A stretch of DNA of 64,000 nucleotides from Tenrec ecaudatus (Eukaryota; Chordata; Mammalia; Afrosoricida; Tenrecidae): the NCBI RefSeq assembly GCF_050624435.1, contig NC_134541.1, forward strand, positions 103,474,805 to 103,538,804. Reading direction: 5' to 3'. Positions 18,911-29,035 of this stretch are shown here, piece by piece. The notes under the pieces were generated by a model. It was not told the DNA's origin. It did no database searches and saw only the letters and a list, made by a program, of their open reading frames with translations. Each line of letters opens with the position of its first letter. The first letter of the stretch is position 1. Position numbers and translations under genes: made by a program.

Positions 18911-19480
18911 CTCTTGAAGGGCCCCCTGGCCGATGCCACTTCCACCCGTTGGGCACCTGCCCTCTGCTCTTTCAACACACATGTTGCATGCCTGTCACGT
19001 GCCTTTACTCCATGCCGGGGATTCCAGTGGGCGCAAAGCAAACCTCACCCCACTGCTAAGCCCTCATCCAAGTAAATGTGCATGTACATAGGGGGCAGGG
19101 GCAGATAAGTACCCGGTTAAGGAAGGCCAGCTGGAGAATATATGGTTTGGACCAGTCCAGGGAGTCCAGGAAGGTGCAGGGAGGAAGTGATGAAGCCCAC
19201 GCAAAAGGAGGACCCCATGGCATGAGGCAGGTGCCCACAAGGGATGGAGGGGGGCTGCAGTGAGGCTGGTAGGGAGTGTTGGGGGAGATTGGAAGAACCT
19301 GTGGATGAGAGGAGGGGCCCCGAGCCCAGGCCACAGTTTGCCTTTGTCCTGGGTCTTGCCACAGCCCTCTGCTGAAGATCTACCCTTCTGTCCCCCTGCT
19401 CAGGGTGCAGCCAGAAGTCATCGTTGTCCTCATTGGGGCGGCAGCCTCCCCTTCCCTTTCCTCTGGGTCTCACGTCAGAG
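18911..19480. other. No recognised feature
   Basis: Unique-looking sequence. Open frames on both strands are not supported by a domain or by exon boundaries. A poorly preserved SINE may start at about 19490. Confidence 0.4.
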
Positions 19481-19599
19481 CTCCATGAGGAGGTCTGGTG
19501 GCCCAGCCATTAAGGCGAGTTCGTCTGCAGAGACAGGTTTGAGCCCACGCACCAGCCTTGCAGGCGTTGGATGTGTCTGTTGGCTTCCACAGATTATTC

Positions 19600-19850
19600 G
19601 TTATGAAACTGCTGTAGGGCTCTTCCTATTGCGTGTATTTCCCTAGACCACCCCTTCTCATTACTGTATTACCTATAACACAACCCGTTCCTGTGATGTA
19701 TGTCCTCACCTGTAATTAGGGGGCTTGCATGTCCCCAGGGAAGATAAAAGTCTGGGCTAGCATTAAAGATATCTCTCTGCCTCCATGTGGACCACCAAGT
19801 GGGGCTGAGGTGAGCATGTTACCATGAGAAAAAAAATGCTGTAGGGTAAT
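19600..19850 (+). mobile_element. Possible LTR 3' part
   Basis: GGGAAGATAAAAGTCTGGGC (TATA-like) is followed by AGCATTAAAGATATCTCTC (possible polyadenylation signal) and a CACCAAGTGGGG-type stretch, a layout resembling the U3/R part of a gammaretrovirus-like LTR. No terminal repeat or target duplication was seen. Confidence 0.25.
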
Positions 19851-19889
19851 GGAAATGAACAATTCTCAGGTTGTTGGGGCTTTTGTTTG

Positions 19890-20265
19890 TTTGAAGGTCA
19901 TTGTTGTTAGACTCCTTCAAGTCAACTCCCACTTACAGCGACTGCATAGAACAAACCACTACTCGGTCCTACGCCATCCTAACAATTATTGCTGTTTGAG
20001 CCCATTGCTGCAGCCACTGTGTCCGTTCTTCTCAATAGGGTCGTCCTCTGTTTCACTGCCCCTCCACTTTACCAGGCCTGATGGCCTCTCCTGACATGTC
20101 CAAAGTAGGTGAGAGGAAGTCTCACATCTCCACTGCTAAGGAGCATGCTGGCTGTTGTTTGTCCAAGACAGATTGGATGGTTCTTCCAGCCGGCCATGGA
20201 ACCTCAGTCTTCCGCCCCATCACCATCATTCCGATGCCTTGGGAAGCTAATGGAGCAGTCTACCC
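19890..20265 (-). mobile_element. RTE LINE 3' fragment
   Basis: Reverse RTE blocks: GGTCATTGTTGTTAGACTCC, GTCCTCTGTTTCACTGCCCC, CACTGCTAAGGAGCATGCTG and CAGTCTTCCGCCCCATCACC. Confidence 0.8.
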
Positions 20266-20569
20266 TGTCTCTAGTGCGTATCGGCTCGACAGCGGCACAT
20301 TGGTTGAGTTAGAGTGTACCCAAGTGTCCAGGTGGCAAGGGTGTACCCTCAGGAGTTCATTCATTCTCTGTTCACTTCCTTTGCATTTGTGGAGCCCCTC
20401 AGTGTGGCAGACGGACGTGCCCTGTGGCAGAGAAACAGAGACATGTGGGGCAATGCTGGCCACCCTGGACTAGAACAGCCAGACCCCTCCTTGCCTCTAT
20501 GGTCTCTCTATGGATTACATTGGGTTCCCTTGCCCCCAAAGTACATGAATTCCCTGTATGCCGCAGGCA

Positions 20570-20735
20570 TTGAAATACTCTACCACCACTAGAGGGTTGA
20601 CAGTTCAAAACCAACCAGAGGCACCTCCAAAGAGAGGTCTGGTAATAAGCTTCTGAAATTTCAGTCTTGAATTCCTTATGGAGCAGTTCTGCGCTGCACA
20701 CACGGTTGCTGTGACTGGGATCCCCTTCCCCCTTG
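20570..20735 (+). repeat. AfroSINE of a second type
   Basis: GGGTTGACAGTTCAAAACCA is followed by CAGAGGCACCTCCAAAGAGA and TATGGAGCAGTTCTGCGCTG. This differs in the middle from the main SINE family (an AGGCACCTTGG-like block in place of GAAAGATGAGGC). Confidence 0.5.
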
Positions 20736-20839
20736 ATAGCAACAACAAAGAAAACCCAAATCCTCACAACTGGACCAGCAGGTTCTATCATGGCAAATGG
20801 AGAAAAGGTTGAAGTTGTCCAGGATTTCATTTTTCTTGG

Positions 20840-21332
20840 TGTGGCAGTCACAGAATCGCCTGTCATCTTGTGAAGGGGTGGAGTCTAGCCTGTCAATCAG
20901 GTCGCAGCTTGATGACCTCATTTGGAAGAGCTACGGAGGTAAATAGCTCATTGGAGGTCAGATGCCGACAGACTCTGCTTCGTCTTCCTGCTGATAAGAC
21001 ATGTGGAGCTACACTAGAGTCCTGGAACTGGAGGAGCCACATGGAGACCCCTGCCAGCAGTTAGATGCTTTCCCTCCCACTGGATCCACAAGACTTTCTA
21101 CCCACAGACCTGAGATCTTCCGGCATTCGGTGTCATTGCATGTTTTGTGTGAGTCTGAAGAGGAATTTATATATTGGTATCAGACATGTTGACTAATATC
21201 GGGCTTATAGACATGATCTGGATTGGGTTGGGATGTTTTCTCAATATACAATTGCTCTTTTACAGAAAGCTCTTTCTTAAACACCTGTGAGTGTCTAGGA
21301 GTTAGTTTCTCTAGTCCACCCTGACTGACGCA
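20840..21332 (-). mobile_element. Solo LTR, 493 bp, 5-bp target duplication
   Basis: On the minus strand it begins TGCGTCAGTCAGGGTGG and ends GTGACTGCCACA, giving TG...CA ends. The flanks CTTGG at 20835-20839 and 21333-21337 are identical. The RTE reads through continuously once the LTR and one CTTGG are removed. A 5-bp duplication is usual for ERVL/MaLR-type and some other retroviral elements. No internal viral sequence is present, so this is a recombination-derived solo LTR. Confidence 0.88.
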
Positions 21333-21641
21333 CTTGGTTCCAAAGGCAATGATCCTGGAAGCAGCAGTCCAGAGGACACATTGCACTGAGTAGATCTCTT
21401 TAAAGTGTTTCAAAGCAAGGATGTTACTTGGAGCACTGAGTTGTGCCTGACTCACCATGGTATTTTCAATAGATTTATATGCCTGGGAAAATTGAACATT
21501 GAATAAGGAAGGCGGAAGAAAAATTGATGCATTTGAACTATGGTGTTGGTGAAGAATATTGAAAATATCATGGGCTACCAAAAACAAACAAATATATCTC
21601 GGAAGAAGTCCAACCAGAATGCTCCATAGAGGCAAGGATGG

Positions 21642-22156
21642 TGTGTTCGTCTGGGTTGACTAGAGAAACAAATCCAGGGAGACTCATATGCTCATATGTG
21701 TATTAGAAAGAGCTTTAGATAAAAGAGCAATTGTATATGAAGAAAGCATCCAGCCCAGTCTAGTTTAAGTCCATAAGTCCGATATTAGCCCCTATGTCCA
21801 ATACCAGTCTAGGAATTCCTCTTCAGACTCACACAAAACATGCAATGACACCAAATGCAGGAAGATCACAGACAAGTGGATGGAAAGTCTTGTGGATCCA
21901 GTGGCGGTGGATGCATCTCAGCACTGGTGTGGGTCTCCAAATGGCTCCTCCAGCTCCAGGGCTCTGGCTTCATCAGCGTGTATAGCTCCATGTGTCTTGT
22001 CAGCAGGAAGAAGAAGCTGAGAGTGTGTGCATGTCTAGCTTCCAGTGAAGTATTTATCTCCTTGGAGCCTCCAAATGAGATCATCAAGCTGCAACCTGAT
22101 TGACAGGCTAGACTCTACCCTCTTGCAAGTTGACATTAGATTATGTAACTTCCATA
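21642..22156 (+). mobile_element. Solo LTR, 515 bp, 5-bp target duplication
   Basis: This is the same family as the LTR at 20840 but in plus orientation: TGTGTTCGTCTGGGTTGACT at the start, TGTAACTTCCATA at the end (CA changed to TA). The flanks GATGG at 21637-21641 and 22157-22161 are identical and restore the RTE motif GCAAGGATGGTGAGAC. Confidence 0.88.
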
Positions 22157-22395
22157 GATGGTGAGACTTCATCTCATGTACTTTGGATGTGTTCTCAGGA
22201 GAGACCCGTCCGTGGAGAAGGACATCATGCTCCATAAAGCAAAGGACTATCGAAAAAGAGAAAAGCCCCCAACAAGAGGGATGGACACAGTGGCTGCAAT
22301 AATAAACTCAAGCACAGGAACAATTTGTGGGGTGGCACGGGGCCGGGCGGTGTCTCTTTCTGTGTGGATAGGCTCACTATGGTACTAACAACAAC

Positions 22396-22744
22396 AGAAC
22401 AAACCACTGGATGGATGGGCATTGGGCACAGACAACTTAGTGGTCCAGGTCAGACTGCAGGGGGCCACAGTGACACATGCTCTGTGCACTACTGGGTGCC
22501 TGCTGCAGAGCGACCCCAAAGGGACATCATCTGGACTTTATTTTTCAGAACAAGCACCAAGGCAGAGAGGGGTCTCCCTACCCAGAAGCAGGATGGTCAG
22601 TAGTCTCTGGGACCAGGGCTGTCTGGCTCTTAATGTCTGCACCATCTCCTTAGGGGAATTTGAGGCAGCCCACCCAGAGAGAGCACCCTGCCCCTTCTCT
22701 TTCTCTCCCCCTCCACTCCCCACCCCCCCATCTGCCTTCAGCAT
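22396..22744. other. No recognised feature
   Basis: Sequence between the RTE end and a SINE fragment; the open frame at 22422-22835 runs through it and into the SINE and has no recognisable domain. Confidence 0.4.
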
Positions 22745-22855
22745 CTTCCTGAGAGGGGGAAGCAAAGAAAGACTTCATCTTTTCCTCTTTCTCCTGTGGG
22801 TCCCTGGTGGGCTCGAACTGCAGCCTAACGTGTAACCTACACCACAAGGGCTCCT
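22745..22855 (-). repeat. AfroSINE head fragment
   Basis: Reverse blocks TCTCCTGTGGGTCCCTGGTG, GGGCTCGAACTGCAGCC and CACCACAAGGGCTCC are the tRNA-derived head. Confidence 0.65.
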
Positions 22856-22969
22856 TTGATCTCGAGAGACACTCTTCCATTTGGATGATCCCTTGAAAAT
22901 CATCTTATTTCTAGTAGCTCTCTCCTTCCTAGAATGCAGCTTCTCTGGTGATTTGCTCAGCGTTCACAC

Positions 22970-24130
22970 TGGATAAGTATGGCGAGAAGATACAACCGTG
23001 ACGCCCACCATTCCTGATGCTAAACCAGACAGTAGGCCTTTGTTCTGGTTACCCGACCGCCTCTTGATCCATGTACAAGTTCTGCGCGAGCACAATGAAG
23101 TGTTTGGAATTCTCATTTTTCTGAAGGTCATCCATAGTTGATTAAGGCCCACACAGTCGAATACTTTCGTATAGTCAATGAAACACAAGTCAACATCTTT
23201 CAGGAGTTCTCAGCTTTGAAACAAGATCCATCTGACATCAGCAGTGATACCCTTGCCGCTCTTCCGAATCCACTCCGAACCTCTCTGGCAGCTCGCAGTT
23301 AGGTACTGCTGCAATCACTGTGGGCTGATCTTCAGCAGAATGTTACTCGTGTGCTATGTCCATGACAGCCTATACTTTGAGCATTCTGTTATGTCATCTT
23401 TCTTTGGGATGGACACAGATATGGATCTCTTCCAGTCAGTTGGCCAAGTAGCTGTCTTCCAAATTTCCTGGCATGGACGAGTGAGTGCATCCAAGTGTTT
23501 CGGCAGCTTGTTGAAATATTTCAATGGGTAGTCAGTCCATCGATCCCTGAAGACTGGTTTTTGGCTAATGCATTGGCGGCAGTTAGCTTGAACAACTTCC
23601 ACCAGCACCATTGGTTCTTGCTCATATGCTACCTTCTGAAATAGTGGAATGTGTACCAGTTCTTTTTCTGTACAGGGAGTCTGTGTATTCTTCCCATATT
23701 CTTTTTAAAAAAATAATTTTATTGGGGGCTCTTACAGCTCTTAAAACATTTCATACATCAATTGTATCAAGCATCTTTGTGCATGTTGGCATTCCATCTT
23801 CTCTTGACGCTTCCTGAGTCATTCAATATCTTACTTATAGAATCTCCCGAAATTGCAAGTCACAGCCTGAATTCCTGCCTGAGTTCTTTCCGTTTTAGAT
23901 ATGCTGAGTGTGTTTTGCTCTTTTGGTTTTTAACTCTAGCTCCTTGCATATTTTTGTTATATTTGGCTTTGTCTTCTCAAACTGCCCTTTGAATTCGGTT
24001 CCTATTCAACTTCTTGGCTTCACCCTTTCTTCCACTTGCTTTAGCTGCTCTGTGATTAAGAGCAAGTTTCAGAGTCTCTTCTCACATCCACTTTTTTTGT
24101 TGTCTTTTTAATGATCTTTTTTGCTTTTTT
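22970..24130 (-). mobile_element. RTE LINE, reverse transcriptase region, decayed
   Basis: Minus-strand fragments encode CFIDYTKVFDCVGLNQLW (about 23188-23132) and SVSIPKKDDITECSKYRLSW (about 23430-23370), the same blocks as in the copy at 5845-7392. Frameshifts separate them. An L1 has inserted at about 23702. Upstream (23800-24130) the endonuclease-linker part is recognisable by TCATTAGTGTTCAATGTGTC-type motifs. Confidence 0.85.
23702..23790 (-). mobile_element. Very short L1 3' end inside RTE
   Basis: TTTTAAAAAAATAATTTTAT and GGGGGCTCTTACAGCTC, then TCAATTGTATCAAGCATCTT, are the L1 3' terminus. The flanks ATTCTTCCCATATTCT and ATTCCATCTTCT are similar and may be an eroded target duplication. 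Confidence 0.7.
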
Positions 24131-24239
24131 CCCTGACGTCCCCGCAGCTCATCAGTCTTCTGTCATTAGTGTTCAATGTGTCAAGTCTGTTCTTAAGAAC
24201 TGATGAAGGTTCTAGTATGCATTTTTTCCTCCAATAAAG

Positions 24240-24868
24240 TCCAGTTTGCCAGGTAACGGGACCCTCAGGCTCCACGTATCAGAAAATTCAGTCCAGGATT
24301 CATTGGCTTTGTCCCTCCCCCATGCCTCACTGCACAGTCTGCCTGTTCTCATGTTGAATTTTCAGACCAGCCACGGGGCTGTGAACACCCTCCAGCCACA
24401 CTTCAAATGGAATCACCGAGGCTCGGAGCCTTCTGGCCCGTCATCGTCGCGGACACACTATCGCCACCAGTTGTTTCTGACTCAGCCAAGTGAGCAGTCG
24501 CTTTTCAACCTCCTCGGTGGTCTGGATGTTTTGTTTCGTGGTTGACAATTTCGTACCTCACGCCGCATGAGCTGCTGTGGTCACATTCTTCTTTTCAAAA
24601 ATGTTGATAATGTCGACTTAGCCATGTTGAATTCAACCGCCAACTCAGACAAGCCGAGACCTGACTCAAATTTCCCAACGATGTCTTTCTTCCACGCTCT
24701 GGTGATTCTCGCAGTTTCCCTCTTAGCCTCACTGCCACGGTCGCTCACACTCCTCGGAGCCGTGGCTACGATGCTTTGGTGTAAATAAAGCGCAAAAAGA
24801 GCACAGGGACAATATTTTAACACAAAAACACAAGCCCGAGAGCAGACATTAGTGCCGCCGCCCCCCAC
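24240..24868 (-). mobile_element. Tigger/pogo-type transposase fossil
   Basis: The minus-strand frame at 24868-24581 encodes AWKKDIVGKFESGLGLSELA followed by VEFNMAKSTLSTFLKRR. This is the N-terminal helix-turn-helix of CENP-B/Tigger/Jerky transposases (consensus pattern K-IIE--E-G--I--LA--F---KSTVS-IL). Further on, past a stop, TTEEVEKRLLTWLSQKQLVA matches the following CENP-B-type DNA-binding part. The DDE catalytic domain was not found. No terminal repeats were recognised. Confidence 0.75.
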
Positions 24869-25165
24869 CCTCCCAGCCCAAGGCCAAAGGCACCGTGTGA
24901 CTCACCCTCAGCTGGTACAGGGATTTTTCAAGTCGGATTTCTGGTTCGACGACCGAACAGAGTTATGTATGAACACTGAGCAGAGTTTTTTTTCCTTCCC
25001 AACTTTGTTGTTTGAATAGTGGAAAGTCCGATCTTGGAGCCGTTTGACATCGAGGTGTGGTGCACGTGTCTGCCTGCCTGCCTGTTAGCAGAGGACCTGC
25101 AGCCGCTTGGACAGCTCGGTATCCAGCCAGGAAGGCACCCAGGGGGCACGAGACTAAGCCCTTGA
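24869..25165. other. No recognised feature
   Basis: This may include the 5' flank of the Tigger-like element, but no terminal repeat was recognised. A short CTGC run lies at about 25068-25083. Confidence 0.35.
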
Positions 25166-25169
25166 CCGC

Positions 25170-25345
25170 TAACCTTACTCACTGGCAGCAAGCCGCTGAT
25201 TCACAGGGACCCTCCAGGCAGAGAACTGCCCTGTGCTTTTCTGATGCTGAAACCTTAATGGGATCAGAAAGCTCATGCGGGGCTTGAACCACCCACCTTG
25301 TGGTCAGCAGCCCAACGCCTAACCGACTATACCACCAAGACACAC
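25170..25345 (-). repeat. AfroSINE
   Basis: Reverse blocks AGAACTGCCCTGTGC, AATGGGATCAGAAAGCTC, TTGTGGTCAGCAGCCCAACG and CTATACCACCAAGACAC. Confidence 0.75.
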
Positions 25346-25354
25346 TCAGTGGCG

Positions 25355-25625
25355 TACCTGTTGTTAGGTGTCATTGAGTCGCGTCTGACTCACAGTGACC
25401 CTGGTCTTGAGAGAGTCTCACAATTGTTCTTAGGTTTCAGCCCATCATTGCAGCCACCGTGTCAATCCACCTTCTCCGGAACCTTCCTCTTCTTTGCTGC
25501 CCCTCCACTTTACCAAGCAGGATGTCCTTCTCCAGGGACTGGTCTCTCCTGATGACATGTGCAAAGTACGTGAGGTCAAGTCGCACCGTCCTCTCTTCTA
25601 AGGAGCATTCTGGCTGTACTTCAAA
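25355..25625 (-). mobile_element. RTE LINE 3' fragment
   Basis: Reverse RTE blocks: GTTGTTAGGTGTCATTGAGT, CCTCTTCTTTGCTGCCCCTC, ATGTCCTTCTCCAGGGACTG and CTTCTAAGGAGCATTCTGGC. Confidence 0.85.
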
Positions 25626-25634
25626 CGCACTGCT

Positions 25635-25800
25635 GCTGCTTCTGTCGGGTCGCTATGAGTCAGAATCAACTCAAGACAGTGAGTTTGGGTTCCAAGAGTC
25701 CGGGTGGGGTAGTGAGTTACAAGTTCAAAACCACTAGCTGCTCGACAGGAGAAGGATGATGCATTCTATTCCCATAAAGCATTACTGTCTCGCCCCCCTG
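25635..25800 (+). repeat. Two AfroSINE pieces
   Basis: A SINE/RTE tail (GTCGCTATGAGTCAGAATCA, CTCAAGACAGTGAGTTTGGG) is followed by a second SINE head (GAGTCCGGGTGGGGTAGTGA, GTTACAAGTTCAAAACCACT) that ends near CATTACTGTCTCG. Confidence 0.7.
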
Positions 25801-25924
25801 CCACAGGGCCTAGCAGCTCGGGCGTGGGTAGAGCAGCAGTCGCCAGGCAACGCAGCTTCCAGAAAGCTCTGGGTGCCCCTGGGTCCACAGACATCCAACA
25901 AGCATCCTCCCCACAGCCAAGAGA

Positions 25925-26985
25925 CTCAGGAGCCCAAGAAGAGATCAGCACGGTTGTCAGTGAAACCCGTGCCTGAAAAGGTGGAGAGGAAGCCAAAAAA
26001 GGTAGCGGGAAAGGATAAACCTTCAGACCAAAAATAAGTGCAAGCCAAAGGGAAAGGGGGAGCAAAGGGAAGCAGGCTGCAGGAGCTGACCCAGAAAGTG
26101 GAGATGGTTTACCTGCCGAAAATGGAGAAAGGCGGTGGAAAAAGAAGCCAAGTCTGATGAATGCTCATTTACCGTGTCTTATCAGTGGGCCCTGTTACCT
26201 CCCTTCTGGTCCAATCCAGAGCAATAATTTTATCAACTATTTTGTAAATGCAAGTTTTTTAGTAGCTTTAGAAATATTTTTAAGAAGGAGGAAATCCCAT
26301 TTTGCCCCATTTTTTAAAAGTATAAATGCTTTTTTTAAAAAAAAGAAATGTAATAATTTTTGGTTGTTTATTTGTTCGTTTCTTTTGGTATAATTAGAAA
26401 ATAGTGGGATGTTGAATTGTGGGAAGAGTTGACCGTCTTGGGTGTCAAGGTCACATTTCATGGGATGGGGGGGGGTTTGTATCCCTAATACAAAACATAC
26501 TTTAATGGCAATTTGGGGTCACTGTCATGCATTTGTATGACTAGAATATTTACATGTTCATTTCCATGTTGTTGTTGTTTTAATAGAATTGTGTCTGAAA
26601 ACCATTCTGTCACCTTGGCTTTCTTGTCAGCACGGTGTGCATCCTGTAACCCCTTTGGCCATGAGAGTCCAGTTTTCCTGATGACTTTGTTACACGCCGT
26701 GAAGGTTTGAACATCTGAGTGTGCAGTGTGTGTGTGAATTAAATTGTGAATTAGTGAGACTTATGCTGTTACAGCTTACCAACATTTAAAGATAATGATA
26801 CTTGATAAATTATTTTTAAAATATTGCCTCCGAATTTAAAGCTGGGAAGTCACTGGAATTTAGAAATGAACTATATCTACACGCCACTTGAGGATTTTGG
26901 TACGCACATTAAGAACTGTGTACAAATTGCTCATGATGTTTCTGTACTGAGCTCAAAACAACAAATAAAATTCCAATGATTGCAA
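25925..26985 (+). pseudogene. HMGN1: HMGN1 processed pseudogene, 5'-truncated
   Basis: Around 25932-26034 the frame reads QEPKKRSARLSVKP, then KVERKPKKVAGKDKPSDQK and a stop. HMGN1 is a 100-residue nucleosome-binding protein whose nucleosomal binding domain is EPKRRSARLSAKP. A 2-base insertion after DQK breaks the frame; the remaining C-terminal part (VQAKGKGGAKG, then PKMEKGGGK) follows in another frame. The HMGN1 3' UTR is retained (TATTTTGTAAATGCAAGTTTTTTAGTAGC region at 26237-26265) to a final AATAAA at about 26964. There are no introns, so this is a retrocopy. No clear poly(A) tail remains; GAGAGAGAG follows. The 5' coding end (MPKRKVSS-like start) is missing. Confidence 0.88.
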
Positions 26986-26989
26986 AAGA

Positions 26990-27300
26990 GAGAGAGTGAG
27001 CTACACTCTCAGAGATCCACAGGGTTCCTGAGTCAGCACCAGCTGATGACACAGTGAGTTTTGTCTTGCTTGGTCTACTTGAGGTAATCCTCTGGGAGAA
27101 ATATGGAGCTTTCTATTTCCATCCAAAGTTACTGCCTGGCAACCCATAAATCTGTCTTGGAAGAAATACAGCTAGGCTGCTCCTTAAAAGGGACGGTGGC
27201 TAGACTTCATCTCACGGACTTTGGACATGTTGCCGGGAGAGATCAGGCCTAAGGAGTGGCTACTGGGTTTGTACCATCGACCTTGCATTTAGGCAGGCTA
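26990..27300 (+). repeat. Mosaic of SINE and RTE pieces
   Basis: CCTCTGGGAGAAATATGGAGC looks like the SINE middle. AAATCTGTCTTGGAAGAAAT, then CTTCATCTCACGGACTTTGG and GGACATGTTGCCGGGAGAGA is RTE 3' sequence. The joins are rearranged. Confidence 0.55.
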
Positions 27301-27600
27301 CCAGCCTATTGGAAGCATTTTCTTTCTATTGTCTAGTTTATTAGCTTATAATTGACATGACCCCAAGTTCATTCACTTTAAGTGTGCCAGCCAATGCTTG
27401 TGTGTTACGATCACTACCGTAGTCTGGTCTCGGACAATTTCCATCACCTGCACTGCTTGCCCGCCAGTGTGTCCGACTGCAGTGGCTGGTGTGTTGCTGT
27501 CATTCTAGCAGCAGTGACACTGGTATTTCAAGCACCGTCTGGGTCGCCCAAAGGGAACAGGTTTAACAGAGCTTGCAGAATAAGAACGAAGAAAGATAGG
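27300..27600. other. No recognised feature
   Basis: AT-rich stretch without a recognisable element; it may be an old LINE, but I cannot support that. Confidence 0.35.
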
Positions 27601-29035
27601 CTGTCTGCTTCAGCGGGATTAGCCACTGCAAACCTACGGATAGCATCAAAACATTGTCAGATACTGAAAAGCTCCTGAGACACGTAGCACATCGTCGTCG
27701 TTGTCGTCAGAGAGAGTCTCAGAAGATGAGTCCCTGGGGTCAGAAAGAACTCAACATACGACTGAGGAAGAGCTGTCTTCTCAAAGGAGAGTCGATCAAA
27801 ATGACATGGCTGTAAAACCTCTGGAGTACAGCCGCCATGGCCTTCATTTGCTGACACAGTACAACTCAAAATGAGAGGAAAAATCCTGCAAACATTAATT
27901 AATCATTGGAACTTGGGATGAATGTAGTATGAATCTAGGAAAATTGGAAATCATAAAAAATTAAATGGAACCTATAATAGACGTGACATATATTATAGAC
28001 GTAATATCTGTAATGATAGATATTCTCTTGGTATTGGTGAGCTGAAATGGACTGACATCGGGCATTTTGAATCATAAAATCATATGGTTACTATGCGGGG
28101 ATGAGGGCTTCAAGAGGAATGAGATCGCATCATACTCAAAAAATTCATTAAAAGATCTGTCTTGAAGTACAATCCTGTCTGGGATAGGATACTATTTACC
28201 TGCAGACGAGGAAACCCAGTTAATACAACTATTATTTAAATGTGTGCACTGACTGACCACTGAAGCTAGTGATGCAGAAACTCAAGAATTCTGCCAACAC
28301 CGCTGGCTTGAAATTGATTAAACATGCAATCAACATGTATCGATTGTTACTGTCCATTGGAATGCAAAATTATCAAAGGTTCATGACGGAGGGAAGGTGG
28401 GAAATGAGGAGCTCATACCAAGGGCTCCAGTGAAAGAAAATGTTTTGAAGATGATGATGGCAACAAATGTACAAATGGGCATGTCCCAATGGATGGATGG
28501 ATGGATTATGACAACAGCTTACGAGCCCCCAATAAAATGATTAAAAATAAATTTTTAAAAATTTTGAAAAAGCAAGGATGTTACTTTGAGTACTAAGGTA
28601 TGCCTGACCTAAGCCATGGTATTTGTCCATTGCCTCAGATGCACTTGAACGTTGGACACTGAATAGGGAGGACCGAAGAAAAGTCGGTGCATCTGAATTG
28701 TGCTCGTGAAGAATACTGAAAGTGCCACGGCTGCTGCAAGGAAAAGCCTAGCTCCCTTGGAAGAAGCAAGGTCAGAGTGCTCCTTAGAGGCAAGGATGGC
28801 AAGACTTTGTCTTCCATCCTTGGGACATATTGTCCAGAGGGACGTGGAGAAGGACATCAGCTTAGTAAAGTGGTGGGGCAGCAAAGAGAGGAAGCTCCTT
28901 GATGCAGTGGACTGACGCCGTGACTGCAGCAAGGGCAGGCACAGGAACAACTGTGAGGACATTCTCCGACGGGGCAGTGTTTTGTCCGGCTGGGCTTGGG
29001 GTAGCTATGGGAGAACTCTTGGTGGCACCTGAGAA
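27600..29035 (+). mobile_element. RTE LINE: 5' and 3' parts, L1 between them
   Basis: 27600-28369 follows the RTE 5' and endonuclease part (ATTGTCAGATACTGAAAAGC, ATGAATCTAGGAAAATTGGA, GTGAGCTGAAATGGACTGAC, GAAATTGATTAAACATGCAA). After an L1 insert, 28557-29035 continues much later in the element (AAAAAGCAAGGATGTTACTT, GGACATCAGCTTAGTAAAGT) and ends in AACAACAACAACA. The reverse transcriptase centre is missing. Frames are broken throughout. Confidence 0.85.
28370..28556 (+). mobile_element. 5'-truncated L1
   Basis: AATTATCAAAGGTTCATGAC begins the L1 piece and CCCCCAATAAAATGATTAAA ends it, with an A/T-rich tail. It sits between the two RTE parts. A clean target duplication is not visible, so a deletion may have accompanied the insertion. 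Confidence 0.82.

Larger units (their letters stand above)
20740..22395 (+). mobile_element. RTE LINE interrupted by two solo LTRs
   Basis: RTE sequence runs 20740-20839 (ATCCTCACAACTGGACCAGC, GGTTGAAGTTGTCCAGGATT), 21333-21641 (AAAGCAAGGATGTTACTTGG, AAATTGATGCATTTGAACTA) and 22157-22395 (GTGAGACTTCATCTCATGTA, GGACATCATGCTCCATAAAG, GGCTCACTATGGTACTAAC, ending ACAACAACAG). The three parts are consecutive in the LINE. Only the 3' portion of the element is present and no reading frame is intact. Confidence 0.88.

Noticed and set aside
24581..24868. CENP-B gene itself
   Set aside because: Only the helix-turn-helix region is readable, followed by stops, and the residues fit Tigger-type transposases at least as well.
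25756..26037. 93-codon frame with HMGN1 similarity as an intact gene
   Set aside because: Only the second half is HMGN1. The first part is unrelated flank, the true start is missing and the frame breaks before the C-terminus.
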